Shown: positions 10,952-22,642, numbered from the stretch's first letter. The stretch: 64,000 nucleotides of DNA from Stenopsyche tienmushanensis (GCA_008973525.1 WACJ01000229.1:248001-312000), one strand, 5' to 3'. Made by a program: numbers and translations. Notes: generated from the letters alone by a model not told the origin.

Positions 10952-12353
10952 CAGGACCGTAACTAGGGCGTGTCAAAGCAGGCACTTGCCACGGGCGCAA
11001 CTGGGCTTGGGGCGCAAAATGCAGGATACCGACCCGATTGAGAGTTGTACGCGGTTTTTATTTTATTTTACCATTTTACTCTAAATGCATTAACCTATTG
11101 ATGGCAGTATTATGCAGTCATTTTTGGTATCTTGCATGGGGTACATCTGCATCTTTGTTTGCAGATTCTACTTGATAAGTCTTCGCATCTTCTTCGCAGC
11201 ACTTCAAATCTTATCTTTTCCAAATACAATACAAGAAAAATTTAATAGGGTCCTCTGACACAATAAAAATATTGTAAATAAGTACTTCTCATTCCCATTG
11301 CTCTGAAAATTGACTCGAGGTAGATAACGCTACAATACAATATTGATACAATAATCGATGTCATTGATTCAAAACAATATGATATAATAATTGGTTAGCG
11401 ATGTTTTATCTCCACGTTTACGGTGATTCAATTTACGGAATAATCAGTGTTCCAGACGAGGTGCATAAAAATTTTAAGAGTCGATCCGATTGGTCTTCTT
11501 TGGACACCCGAAAGAAAGTGTCTCGGCGCTCGTTGCACCATCTCCTTACATTGCTTTGTCAGCACCAACACCGGGGACTATGCCCCTCGGCTAGTGCGCC
11601 TCCTCATCATTTTCGTTCATATGAAAAATAATTTATGTTGTCAAATTCGTATGACGAGGTCGCGCGTTAACTTGCTGGAAAGTAATGGTGCATCTATTCA
11701 CCAAAGTTGACTTCTCTTGATGTGAAGTGTAACCGGCAACGTCGATGTGAAATAAGATTTGAAGTGTCGGCGAAGACGGTATGCATAGACTTATCTGGCA
11801 CAATAAGTAGGTATTATTTGCTGACGCATGACGGTATTTGACGGTATCTGTGCGTCAATGGGTTAAATGATATTTTCTTGCAACTGAATTTTCTAAAACA
11901 GCTCAAGTTGGGGCTTAAAAAGTTTTAAAAGTTTTTTTTTTTCTTAAAGAATTTTTGGGAAGTTTCTCACTATATTATTGTTGATTGGATATAGTATCTA
12001 AAGTTTTAAGGTTTTCGCGTAAATAAATTACTTTTTTGTGGTAAACTTTGTCAAGAATATATAAAAGTTTAACTAAAAAGCCTACTTAGTTTTTAATTTT
12101 ATACTTTTATAGGTATATTCTTCTCCTGCACATATTAAAAATCAAAAAAATAGTTTTCAGATCAATAGAAAAATGAACAACTTCTTGATATCACAAAAAA
12201 AAACTGCCTAATGGATTACCTTATAACGCCGTCATTTTGTTTTATTTAAAACTAAAATTGGCACTTTTTGTAATGTAATATAGCAAAATTGGGGGGTGGG
12301 GGGTGCAATTTAGATTCATGCCACGGGCGCATCATTCCCTAGTTACGGCTCTG
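10952..12353 (+). mobile_element. Non-autonomous hAT element, CAGRGCCGTAAC type
   Basis: The left end CAGGACCGTAACTAGGG and the inverse of the right end CAGAGCCGTAACTAGGG form 17-bp terminal inverted repeats with two mismatches. The subterminal block TGCCACGGGCGCA occurs near both ends. An 8-bp target duplication (10944-10951 and 12354-12361) is the hAT hallmark. No transposase is seen. The same terminal type recurs at about 26417 and 63641. A TTAA-flanked insert occupies 11094-11862. Confidence 0.85.
11094..11862. mobile_element. TTAA-flanked insert nested in hAT (piggyBac-like MITE)
   Basis: TTAA at 11090-11093 and 11863-11866 flanks a 769-bp segment starting CCTATTGATGGC and ending, inverted, CCCATTGACGCA. 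The short imperfect inverted ends plus TTAA suggest a piggyBac-type non-autonomous element. Frames at 11401-11710 overlap and have no known motif. Confidence 0.5.
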
Positions 12354-12733
12354 CGTACGATTGTATAAATCGTTAACCCAAATCTATCGACTAATATGTG
12401 AATGATATAATGAATCGATATCAAGTGTATTGTTGATGTAAACGCAAAGAAATAACCGAACATTGTATGCTATCGACAGTGTTTATTTATTTATGTACAA
12501 GCTTCATACACGGTGAGACGGTCCTGAAAGATAAGTGGATTTATACGAATAATAAGTGGCGGACATACAAATGTAGCATCTATGTTTATGATGATTTAAA
12601 ATTGGCTCATCGTGACAAAACTTGAAGACAACGTCAACGTCTATGTATCGCCGCGTCGCACTTTTGGCGGAAATTGATTATTAACAACCACAAAATGGGA
12701 AAGTCTTTAAAATATGCAAACATATTAACTTTT

Positions 12734-12872
12734 TAAAGAGGCAAGACACAGAGTTGTGTTCGAATTCCAGTGATTCATAAAGAGCATTCTTTTACGTTGA
12801 GCTTTTATGTACAAGCTTCATACACGCTGCGACGGTCCTGGTAGATGAGTGGATTTGTACGGATGATAAGCT
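12734..12872 (+). repeat. Family A repeat, copy 4 (internally deleted)
   Basis: AAGAGGCAAGACACAGAGTT to TTTTACGTTGAGCTT is joined directly to TTATGTACAAGCTTCATACA and the GCGACGGTCCTGGTAGATGA block. The middle of the family is missing. Confidence 0.75.
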
Positions 12873-13009
12873 TATTAGATCGATACTCAGAGGGTTAACT
12901 ATCAACATCTTTTAATGATGCCATAAATTATTGATCTCGTGTTTCTGTAATGGAGTTATGCGTACAATGTGAGAAACATACTTTTGAAGTATAATTACAG
13001 ATGTGTATA

Positions 13010-13082
13010 GCGCTACTTATCATCCATACAAATCGACTTATCTGTCAGAATCGTCGCAGCGTATATGAAGTTTGTACACGAA
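13010..13082 (-). repeat. Family A repeat, copy 5 (inverted fragment)
   Basis: Contains ATCCATACAAATCGACTTAT, CTGTCAGAATCGTCGCAGCG and TATGAAGTTTGTACACG, the inverse of the family A right half. Confidence 0.7.
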
Positions 13083-14087
13083 TAAAAAGCTAGTTTGATT
13101 CGTTGAAGTCTAATACAAAATACTTGACAAATATAATTTATCGACTCCATTGATAAAGCGAGCCTTCTTGCCATCTGTTAACTATTAAGTTCTTGCATGT
13201 CCCGATTTCCAGAAAACCAGTCTTTCGCCCGTAGCCGACCGATGTTGACAAATCGATCGACTTTGCACACATCCGCTTAATTACGTCGAAAAATCAAGAC
13301 CGAACCGCCTTCGACAGACGAACAAATGGCATCATCAATCCCGAATAGTTTCAGCAACAAAAGCGAACGCCACTGGAAAGTTTAATTGGAAAACTTCGCG
13401 CAAGATAAATCGATGCGAGCAGCCTTTTTACAGGGTGCGTTGCAAAAAAAAAGCCCGATACAATATTATTGCGGCGAAATCAATTCATATTGCGGAAAGT
13501 ATATTTGCTGCGTGGAAAAGCCCAAACGGCATCTTTGAGGATGAATCATCAATCACCATTCGAGTACGATTGGTTGAGAGTGAATTCGGGGGGAAGTGAG
13601 AGGTTGTTGAAAATCGTTCCCCAAATGGGGTTGAACGAGCCCTCGAAAGCGCTCTTGGCATACATTCATCCGATCTCGTGAAAAATGTTTCTTCGTAACA
13701 GGGGGTTGAAAATTTCGAACGTCCGAACAGCATCCCGCGAGCTGCGAGCGCTACGCAAGACAAAGTGTGAGAAAATTGAATTCAATTATGCAATTCGGAT
13801 CGAATTCGATGATGTTGGTGGGTTTTTTTTTCGATCGCTTTTCTTTCTTGGGCCGTTCTTCGCAGCTAACAGACCGTGAATCACATTTATTTATATGATC
13901 GTTCTTGCGGTTGACTACATTAAAGCGCTTACTGAAACGGTAAGACGTCCGTGTCCGCGCTTTTTTATCCCAAGCGTCCAAATGAAGAGAAGGACTCATT
14001 GGTAATGTCTGGTGTTGGTAAACCGATAAATTATTCTTGCGGCTTAACCCGTGACTAACATCACTTTTTTTTAAATTCTTTATACAG
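13083..14087. other. No recognisable gene
   Basis: Overlapping short frames on both strands at 13469-13999 have no family resemblance. No repeats shared with the window were noticed. Confidence 0.35.
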
Positions 14088-14166
14088 ATAATCGATTCGC
14101 TCGGCGCAAAGATGACTCATATAGTCTGGAGGCTGCGTATGATAATACGATTCAGGAATTTATACG
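14088..14166 (+). CDS. Exon-like segment, 79 nt
   Basis: A pyrimidine-rich tract ending TTTATACAG (AG at 14086-14087) precedes a frame reading NRFARRKDDSYSLEAAYDNT and then IQEFIR, which reaches a donor ACG/GTAAAA at 14167. The peptide is charged and looks natural in composition, but it is short and I recognise no family. A second strong donor, GTAAGT, follows the longer overlapping frame at about 14364. If real, the gene is on the strand opposite to the exon at 6616-6762. Confidence 0.25.
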
Positions 14167-15100
14167 GTAAAAGGCTAATGGGTGTCAGGATGCCAGTCGA
14201 GTTCTGCAAGCTGATACCTGCTGCTTCAGGTGATGGACTCACTTTCTACCTGCAGACATTTTCCAAGCTATTAGGCCGCTCTCTGAACTGCAATAACCCT
14301 CCTTATTCCAGATGCATCCATCTTGTCTCTATTTTTCGAGCACTAGATAAGAGCTTGACCGTGTAAGTAAATAACGGTCAATAATCCGTAAGAGATGAGC
14401 CTTATCGATTAACAGACCGGGTTTTTTTTATAGCCTTAAAATACAGGTATGAACAGGTAGTGCAATACCTGTACTTGTCCACCTCTTGCGAGTGGATTTA
14501 ACGTCTACATCCAAGAAGGCAAGCATTCAGAAAAGCAATCCGATTGTGTCGAACCGGCAAAGAAATCCTTGCAAATTCATTGAAAATCGATTTTGATGCT
14601 TCAATTCATTTCTATACACAAGAGAAGAAAATAGAACACCCACTTGAATAAATTCTTCCGAAGCAATTATAAATGCTTATAAATTTATCTATCATATCCT
14701 ATGGCAATTAATTGATTGTGTTTAGAACCACTTGAATTCGTATTGTACATTGAACATCAAGGCGCCGCCATTTCACACACTCGAGATACAATAATTAACA
14801 TCAATTCGCCAAGTTTCACGCCAATAGCGTAAACTGTAGAGAATCGGTTTAATTTTACAGTTTACCGAATTATGACCGAGCTTTTGTTTCAAATAATAAA
14901 ATTGAATATCAACTCATAAAATACAATAAAGCAAACAAGCAAACCGATCCAATTTCTACGCTAAAATCTCGCAAATATTACAGAGTACCACATGAAGATT
15001 CGGAATTTCAGTTAATCAAAGACGCTATAATAGACGATTATAATTATTCTGTTTTATCTTTGATGAGCCATCCGTATTGGTGAGTATTATTAGATAGGTA
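14167..15100. other. No recognisable feature
   Basis: Nothing recognised apart from the unassigned frame 14112-14366, which overlaps the exon-like segment. Confidence 0.35.
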
Positions 15101-15495
15101 TAGGGAATCCAGTCCCGGGATCCGGGACAGATTTAGGTGCTCACGAATCCCGGGATTAGTAAACGTAATCCAGAAAAAATCGGGATTAAAATTTTTATCG
15201 AATAAAAATCTTACACCTCACCAACACGTTGAAGGCTACTAAATCGAGACATTCCAGCCGAAATCTGGACGCTTGAAAACAGTGGCGTAACTACTAATTC
15301 GCGAGTTTAGGCGATGCTCAAAGGCAATAACTATCTAATCTTTGTATACAGTACATATATGTTTTACAAATTGTTACATTATCATTTTCCTACCGGTGAT
15401 GTATTTACTACACATCGACACTAACAATGGGAATATCGATATGAAATATAACAGATACGGGGTTCAGATTTTTTGTATTCCTCCATAATATAATG
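15101..15495 (+). mobile_element. hAT-B copy, left part with intact terminus
   Basis: Starts TAGGGAATCCAGTCCCGGGA, the family's left end, followed by GGTGCTCACGAATCCCGGGA, GCTTGAAAACAGTGGCGTAA and CCGGTGATGTATTTACTACA. It breaks off in the CCTCCATAATATAAT block. The rest of the element, including the transposase region, is absent here. Confidence 0.85.
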
Positions 15496-15618
15496 ATCTT
15501 TCCCCAATATTTAAGGAATCAAAATTCCGAAACCAAGATGACGAACTTTTAGAAAAATGCAATAAGTAATTTAGTTTCATTTGTTACAACTCAATACACG
15601 TACGCTCCACGCTATTAA

Positions 15619-15941
15619 TCATTTTGAATCCAACCTCATAAAAGGACGATCGTGGATTGCTTCAGAGTGATGGATCATGAGCGGTATTAATTTATAATCG
15701 GCGATGTTTGCGCCCAATAACATCGCCGCACGATCCTTGAATGCCTTGAAATCGCATCCTTTTTGCTTCCTTGCGAATAGCATTTTCGATCTCAAGGTCC
15801 GGGGATCGTACACGGTTTCGACATGCAGCCGGGCCGAATTTAACGACTTCAATAATTTATTTACACTGAATTCGGTCACCCCATTTATTGTGGCCGTTAA
15901 ATTATGGACTGGATCATAAAATTTGATCGCGCCGTAGAAAC
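15619..15941 (-). pseudogene. Tigger-like transposase segment in an exon-like frame
   Basis: On the minus strand the frame is open from a consensus 3' splice site (TTATTTTTCAG, CAG at 15942-15944) to the stop at 15619-15621, about 107 codons. The C-terminal third carries FKAFKDRAAMLLGANIADYK followed by LIPLMIHHSE, closely matching the pogo/Tigger DDE signature FKAxKDRxTLLLGANxAxxKLxPLxIxHSE. The N-terminal part (FYGAIKFYDPVHNLTATING and onward) does not look like Tigger to me and is unidentified. It sits between two hAT-B copies. Either it is a decayed Tigger with chance extension, or a chimera of host exon and transposase. Confidence 0.5.
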
Positions 15942-16126
15942 CTGAAAAATAATGGGTTCTCTAGAAAATTTATTATGCAGATGTCATTATCTAAGCGCTT
16001 TTTATCCGCCTCCGCTTCTTCAGCGACAGAATTGATCGAATTGTCGATTTAATGCGATAAATGGAGTTGTTAGTTGGTGTTTGATTATTTGGATTTGCGA
16101 TTGAAATGTGTGAGATCGCGAATAGT

Positions 16127-16803
16127 TTTAGGTGCTCATCAATTCCGGGAGGATTAGTAAACGTAATCCAGAAAAAATCGGGATTGAAATTTTTATCTAA
16201 TAGAAATCTTACAGCTCACCAACACGATGAAGGCTACTAAATCGAGACATTCTCGCTAAAATCTGAACGCTTGGAAACAGTGGCGTAACCACTAATTGGT
16301 GAACTTAGGCGACGCCCAGGGGCAGTAACTGTCTAATCTATGTATATATAGTTACAGTACATACATATGTTTTTCAAATTGTTATTTTAACCTTTCCCTA
16401 CCGGTGATGTATTTACTACACATCGACTATAATAATGGGAAAATCGATATGAAATATAATTAATAAAGGAATTTTATCAGTCACATTGATGGAGTTATAC
16501 GAAAATGAAGGCTCACACGGTCATAAAATCGAACTAGCATTTAAATATGTGATGACGATACCTTCAACGTGTATGGAGGTTGAGCATGCATTTTCAGCAG
16601 CAAGTTACCTGGCTTCCAAAATCAGATCCAGACCAAATGACGAAACCCTCGATTCTTTAATGTTCGGGCACATTTTAAAAATATTTGATTTTTTTTGGTG
16701 TTCTATTTATTTATATTTGAATTATATTTTTTCTTAAAAAAATAAAATTCTTTCGCCTTCAAACTATTTTTATATATTAAACATCCCGGGATTGGATTCC
16801 TTA
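16127..16803 (+). mobile_element. hAT-B copy with transposase C-terminus and right terminus
   Basis: It begins inside the family at TTTTAGGTGCTCATC, shows the usual blocks, and has an internal deletion after GATATGAAATATAAT. The coding remnant at 16486-16737 contains IELAFKYVMTIPSTCMEVEH, AFSAASYLASKIRSRPND and ETLDSLMF, the hAT dimerisation region. It ends CCCGGGATTGGATTCCTTA, a slightly mutated right terminus. Confidence 0.8.
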
Positions 16804-18653
16804 GTGCCAATCAATAAATCGAGGATGCAGCATGGCGAATTTTTCTTAACACATTATTTGCGGGATCAGACACGTTATAAATTGTTCTCGAATGCTAAGG
16901 GTTGAATTAATTTCATTTGCAATTAAAACGTGTGCAAATTCAACCCTGACTGACATATCGTCCGTGTCTTGTAAGCCGCCGGTGTTAATATCGACCTGCG
17001 ACTGATTTGACTTACGACCAGGTGTTAGGAAGCTCGCAATTAAGGAGGCTGCAATGTATCTTAGGGGGGCGGAAACTTTCAGTTTAAAGGGGATTTCACT
17101 TCGGGAGGCGTTTTCCAGTGCCAATTAACAGAAGACATCCTGCATCAATGAGCTCATGTTTGAAAAGGATTCCTCCACACTGATTAACATTATCGTATTT
17201 CGTCGGGTCTTTATCTCTAAAACCGCGGTGGTATATTGAAAAATATCATGTTACATACGTCTTGTATTATATATCTATACCTTCACTTTACAGCATTTCG
17301 CTATATAAAGATCTTTTTTAATTATGGCACACACAAGACCAATTTTTCCAGAGCGTATCTAGGCCGCAAAGCGAGGTATGGTTTATCCTGGATTAGATCC
17401 ATAAATATGGGGCAAAAATATGAGCGATTCGCACGATATTCATAATTAATGTGGTCGTATCGATTAGAGCGATTTCCATTTGCCTTCCATTATGTAATTA
17501 CATCAGGTCCAGAGCGAAAATCCACGCATGATAGTTTAATGGGCACATGCCATTTAGCCCCGGTATTGAATGGTTATTCTCGTTCTTTTGAAGAAACGCT
17601 GATATCTCCGGCGCAAAAGAAAAACACCGTGTCCTAATGTACATAATTTTGATGATATATAAACTCGAAGGCTATAAATATAAAGCAATCTTCTGAACCT
17701 GAACGCTGCTTACCTAATAAAAACGGGATCGTTTCTGGACGACATATGCCATCCCGAGCGGCGGCAGCTGCCCACATTCTTTGCAGCCATGTGTTGCTTT
17801 TTTATTTCTCACTCTTGCAACAACCACCTGTTTTTATAAATATAGAATGGATTTGTCTCAAACCGGGGGGGCTTTCATATTTTTTCTCCCTAGATCGGGG
17901 GCACTGCATACCTGGTCGTTTTTTCAACAAGTGTAATCCGGTTCGTCTTATCGATCCTGGATCACTTATTAATTGAAAATGACCAAACGGCCAGATCGAA
18001 TGCTAATTCTCGATATCTTTGATGTCGGTTACCCACGCTTTCCGGTCTTTGGACGCGTGCAGAGGCGAACGAGTTGGGGAGGGGCAACAAATCGGAAAGT
18101 TCCTTCGAAAAAAGCTGACATGTCGTCGATAAAGCATCTGACGATAATCAATTGATTTCGAGAAGAAAAAAAAATGAATTTATAGAGCAGGGCAAAATCT
18201 TATTTGAAGATCATTCGCCTCGCTTTAATCTTTTGAATGATCGGTTAAACAAAGATCTGACACCGGCTGTTGATATATGATGAAAGAATTATAGCAATGC
18301 GGACTGGAGGAGTTAATGGATGAAGTCAAGCCGTCCACCTTAAATGGCTATTTGATGATTGCTGTGCTGAAGAACGACTTCAATTGACGAAGTATTTGAG
18401 AGGCATCAGCGCCATGCAAGGCAACAATAGAACGCAATGATGTCCCGTGGGAGTAGACTTGTTAGGCAATGCCTAAGGGCGGCAAATTGGCAACAGAATA
18501 GTAATGTCAGATTGAATAACACAAACTAAAACAAAATACATGTTATAAAAGTAATATTTGGGATTTAAAACTACGATGGATCCCAATAAACTTTGATTAA
18601 GATTTAGCCTACGTATTTTGATATTGTATTAATCGTTTGACGGAAGAAATTGC
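16804..18653. other. No recognisable feature
   Basis: Several 60-92-codon frames on both strands, none with a motif I know. No shared repeats recognised. Confidence 0.35.
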
Positions 18654-18680
18654 AAAAATCCTACGAACTTATTGAGTGAG
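18654..18680 (-). repeat. Single end of the CACTCAATAAGTTCGTAGGA element
   Basis: AATCCTACGAACTTATTGAGTGAG matches the right inverted repeat of the mini-element at 29577-29674. Only this one end is visible here, so it may be the edge of a larger mariner-like relic on the minus strand (frame 18629-18862 is unassigned). Confidence 0.5.
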
Positions 18681-19004
18681 CTATTTTGAGACAGATCTCT
18701 CACGATGTGAAAAATAACGCGCAATCGCATGCTGTGTGGCGAATTATGATTCTCAGCTCCCGCAAGTAATGTGTTAAGCAAGAGTGACATTGCTGATTCG
18801 TAGCATTGTCGCGTTATATTTTTGTTATACGGCGACAAGAATCGCGACCGCAAAAAGATCAAATAAAGAATTATATTTTTAGATGAAGCAAGATTTATTC
18901 AAGTATTTTTTATTTTTTTGTAAAAATATTTTTTTATATTTTATAAATATTTTTTATACACTGTGCTCAAATATAGACGTGCGGTTATACCAAAAATATT
19001 TTTT

Positions 19005-19620
19005 TTAACAGAACAGAAATCGTACACCTCTCCAGCACGTTGAAGGCTACTAAATCGAGAAATTCTCGCCAAAATCTGAACGTTTGGAAACAGTGGCGTA
19101 ACTACTAATTGGCGAGCTTAGGCGACGCCCAGAGGCAGTAACTGTCTAATCTATGTATACATAGTTACAGTACATATATATATGTTTTTCAAATTGTTAT
19201 ATTAACCTTTCCCTACCGGTGATGTATTTACTACACATCGACTCTAATAATGGGAACATCGATATGAAATATAATAGATGCGGGGTTCAAAATTTTTGTA
19301 TTACTTCGTAATATAATTACGAATCACATCAAAGTATTATAGTATAGAAGTATTCTTCTGTAGCGACGGAAATAAATAATTTGTCGGGAAATCGGAAATT
19401 TTTCGAGTTTCAGTCCGTGTCTCAGCAGAAAGGAATTTTATCAGTCACATTGATGGTGTTATACGAAAATGGAGACTCAACTCGAACTAGCATTTAAATA
19501 TGTGATGACGATACCTCTAACGAGTGTGGATGCTGAGCATGCATTTTCAGCAGCAAGTTGCCTGGCTTCCAAAATCAGATCCAGACTAAATGACGAAACA
19601 CTCGATGTTAAATGTTACTT
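19005..19620 (+). mobile_element. hAT-B copy with transposase C-terminus
   Basis: It carries all middle blocks of the family (CTACTAAATCGAGAAATTCT, GGCGTAACTACTAATTGGCG, CCGGTGATGTATTTACTACA, AATAAATAATTTGTCGGGAA). The coding remnant from 19469 reads LELAFKYVMTIPLTSVDAEH, AFSAASCLASKIRSRLND, ETLD, then diverges at about 19605. Its termini are missing. A mariner relic lies immediately downstream and continues the same open frame by chance. Confidence 0.8.
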
Positions 19621-19689
19621 CGGGCATTTTGTTAGCAAAGTTCTTAAAAATCTTGTTGAATCAGAGTCACAATTTACAGTGAATCAGAA

Positions 19690-20130
19690 AGGATGGATTC
19701 ATCTCATGGAACAGTTTTTCGTCATTTTAAAAGATTGGGAAAGTATCCAAGCATGGAAAATGGGTATGAGCTATCCGAATCCAATTGCCAGCAATGAATA
19801 AACATCTGCACTTCCCTTTTATCGCGCTTCGAAGGAAAGAGCGTTTTGTAACAGGCGACGAAAAATGTATTATTTATCACAACGTCACAATAAAAAGACA
19901 GTGGACAGATAAAGATGAGCAGCCAATTCTAACAGCAAAAGTGTCTTTGCACCCTAAAAAGATATTTTTAAGTGTTTGGTTGAATACAATATATGCTGTG
20001 ATTTATTAAGTACGCTTTTAGAATTGATTTAAAAACTCCTACGATTAGTGAATATCAAGATAGTGTTGTCTCATCATGATAACGCTAGACAGCATACGCA
20101 CGAAGTTTTGGACTGACTCGATGTGTTCAG
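19690..20130 (+). pseudogene. Mariner transposase relic (DDxD)
   Basis: ERFVTGDEKCIIYHNV at about 19839-19886 is the mariner catalytic block TGDEKW with the final Trp replaced by Cys; the first catalytic Asp codon is at 19857-19859. HHDNARQHTHE at about 20072-20104 is the second block (Asp codon 20078-20080). The two lie in different frames and about 74 residues apart, against about 93 in intact mariners, so there is a deletion plus frameshift. Stop codons occur upstream, for example TGA after HGKWV. No terminal repeats were identified. Confidence 0.8.
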
Positions 20131-21170
20131 CATTCGCGCGCTAGTCTCGATTTGCGAGGTCGACGGATCTTAGCGCGCAAATTGAGGCCCCATTGCACGC
20201 ATAATTCAAATGTTCATATAGTTAAAACAGCACATATATTTATGAATAAACATCGATCGATTTTCGTGCGCTCGTATGTCGTGATGCTATGTATCCTGTC
20301 CCGGAATTATCCACGAAATAGTTAGCAATTCCATATATAGATTACACGTACAAAGCGCCGACGCTGAAAACTTTTGCACGTTCTCTATGAATTGCATATG
20401 AAACGGAATGGAGACATATCCGAGTATAATTTACAACAATAGGCAACAATTTCGGGCAATGTGAAACAGGAGGAATAGCGCAAATTTCATATCAACGTGT
20501 ATTAAATGATATATTGTGGGTTAGTTGCTGAATTCGCATTATAAAGGATCGGTTTCAAATACAAATTGTGGAATAAAATTTCAACGCATTAGCAAATTTG
20601 AAATACGAGAAGCATTAATATTTTGGGACGTAAGTGGAAGATAATAAGAAAATACTACATGATGATCATTCATCTTCGTAAAGAAAATGTATCTAAAAAG
20701 ATTGCCTGCGTCCAATAATGATTCATTAGTGCAAGACTAGAACCTATTCAATATTCATCCATTTCGTCGATATCATAGGTTCCCTAAGTGGTTCCTACAG
20801 ACCCCAGGGGTCTTTGTGACCATTGAGAGTCTGCGACAACTTAATTATAATTTATTTGGGGGTGCGTGGACAATGACGGAAGCCTAGCAAGCATGTTATC
20901 GAATTTTATAGCACAACAATTAATCGTTATTTTCAATACTATTTGCTGTGTTGAGGTCATAATAATGGCCACAAATAATACCACAAATTCGGGTTATAAA
21001 AACAGATACCAATTTTATATCCTGCTTCGTATTTAATAGAACGTGGATTTAATGCATTTATGAGCCTCATCACGAAAAAGTGAAACCGGCTTGAAATTAG
21101 TACTCATGGAGACTAACGACTAATTTTCATAAACATACAACCGAATATAAACGTTTCGAATGATACCATC
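20131..21170. other. No recognisable feature
   Basis: AT-rich sequence without open frames or shared repeats that I can see. Confidence 0.4.
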
Positions 21171-21174
21171 AACC

Positions 21175-21310
21175 CCTTAACTTCTTAAGTGGATATGACG
21201 TATATATCCGTCAAGACCAAAGTCCACGCAAAGTGGGTATGACGGATATATCCGCATTGTGAAAATTAAGCAAACCTCAATGGAAAATGACGCATATGTC
21301 CGATTGCAGT
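21175..21310. repeat. GGATATGACG(T/G)ATATATCCG direct and inverted repeats
   Basis: TTAACTTCTTAAGTGGATAT is followed by GACGTATATATCCGTC and, 45 bp later, GACGGATATATCCGC; a related GGATATGACGTAAGTATCCG lies at about 21972. TTAA followed by such short palindromic subterminal repeats is typical of piggyBac-like ends. No partner end could be fixed. Confidence 0.4.
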
Positions 21311-21373
21311 GTTGTGTACGTTAAATGTAAGAATTATTCATCTCGGGAACTGACTTGTTCGAACTTGATGATA

Positions 21374-21951
21374 CACCTATCCCTCGATTTACGCGGTAGA
21401 TACGTTCCGAGAGAAAACGCGTAAATCGAAACCGCGTAAATCGAGACTTCAAGTTCATACAAAAACGGAAGATAGGTTCCAGAAAATAAAAATCCGCGTA
21501 AATCGAGACTTCAATTTCATATAAAGTAGGGGGATAGGTTCCAGAAAACCGCGTAAAACGAGTATAGAAATTTGTAACATGTTTATAATTAAAAGCATAA
21601 TTATATAATGATAATTTTATTATTCCACCTCCTCACTGCTGTATTCTAATTCAACCATTTTTTTTCATTTTGGTTGGCTCGAAATCACTACTATCATCGG
21701 ATTCAAATCCAGCAGCAGGCTCTTCTTCTCGTCTTATTAAATAGTCCGTAACTAATTTTTGTGATGTGTTTTTTTTAAGTCTTTGTAAATTTCACTTCTA
21801 TATATTTCATACAATTTAAGATCATTTAAGATCAACAACATGTGACGCGTGCCACAAAACATGTTCGATTTCTAATAAAAAATAAAAAAATTCTGACCGC
21901 GTAAAAGTGAAACCGCGTAAAATGGGTACCGCGTAAATCGAGGGATAGGTG
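21374..21951 (-). mobile_element. Pogo/Tigger-like MITE with perfect inverted repeats
   Basis: The ends begin CACCTATCCCTCGATTTACG on both strands, and the repeat is perfect for about 25 bp into CGGTA. TA dinucleotides flank it (21372-21373 and 21952-21953), the Tc1/mariner target duplication. Internally, CCGCGTAAATCGAGACTTCA-type blocks recur several times. On the minus strand a frame reading YLIRREEEPAAGFESDDSSD, then FEPTKMKK, looks like the acidic tail of a pogo-type transposase. The length of 578 bp marks it as internally deleted. Confidence 0.8.
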
Positions 21952-22044
21952 TATACTATTTTCATATACTGGATATGACGTAAGTATCCGCTAGCGGCGA
22001 AAAGATCGCGCCACTACGAATGACACTTTTAACAGTGAAACATA

Positions 22045-22290
22045 ACGTTGAGGTGAAACACAAAATTGTGTCCGAATTCCAGTGAATCAGAAAGAGCATT
22101 CTTATACGTTGAGCTCGAAGATAGAGACGGAGAGAGTATCTTGCGTACACCGTACGATTGCATAGATTGTTAACCCAAATTTATTAACTGATAATGATAT
22201 AGTGAATCGATTTCAAGTGTATTGTTTATGTTTGCACAAAGAAATGACCAGAATATTGTGCGCTATCGATAGTTTATCGACGGCACTTTT
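22045..22290 (+). repeat. Family A repeat, copy 6
   Basis: GAGGTGAAACACAAAATTGTGTCCGAATTCC is followed by the ACGTTGAGCTCG, GATTGTTAACCCAAATTTAT and GAATCGATTTCAAGTGTATT blocks, ending at GCTATCGATAGTTTATCGA. It is truncated at the right and runs into family C. Confidence 0.75.
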
Positions 22291-22600
22291 CTTGGCGGTT
22301 TATTCGCTTTTTTCTGTTCGTCTCTCTGTGCCAGTCTTTTACTCTATTTCACTTTTCACGCAGTAGAAATTGTTAGCTAATAAATTAAGCTGTGTTTGTG
22401 TAATATATAAAAAGTGCTACTGGTTGCATTATACCTATGCATACACACAATAGGCGCGGAGAAAATTGACGAAATAAGAATTAGAGCAGGAGAGAAGTTC
22501 GGCTCCGGGCTCCGCAATAATGGGGGCCTCAAATATATAACTCGATATGCTAGACAAAAAATGTTGGTAAACACAAAGCGGAAGAAAATTTAAAACTATT
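22291..22600 (+). repeat. Family C repeat, copy 1
   Basis: Contains GTTTATTCGCTTTTTTCTGT, GTCTCTCTGTGCCAGTCTTT, TACTCTATTTCACTTTTCAC, TTGTTAGCTAATAAATTAAG and GGGCCTCAAATATATAACTC. Matching blocks occur at 46578-46755 with 47892-48068, at 38765-38893 and at 59470-59600. It is noncoding. Confidence 0.65.
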
Positions 22601-22642
22601 TTCTATTTTTACTGTTTGTTTTTTTATATTCGAATAATATCA

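Larger units (their letters stand above)
10855..12621 (+). repeat. Family A repeat, copy 3, split by a hAT insertion
   Basis: The left part, 10855-10951, reads up to CGTACATTGTACGAT. The right part, 12354-12621, resumes at CGTACGATTGTATAAATCG and runs to CTCATCGTGACAAAAC. Between them lies the hAT element 10952-12353. The duplicated target is TGTACGAT/CGTACGAT, 8 bp with one mismatch. This gives a clear order: family A was there first. Confidence 0.85.
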
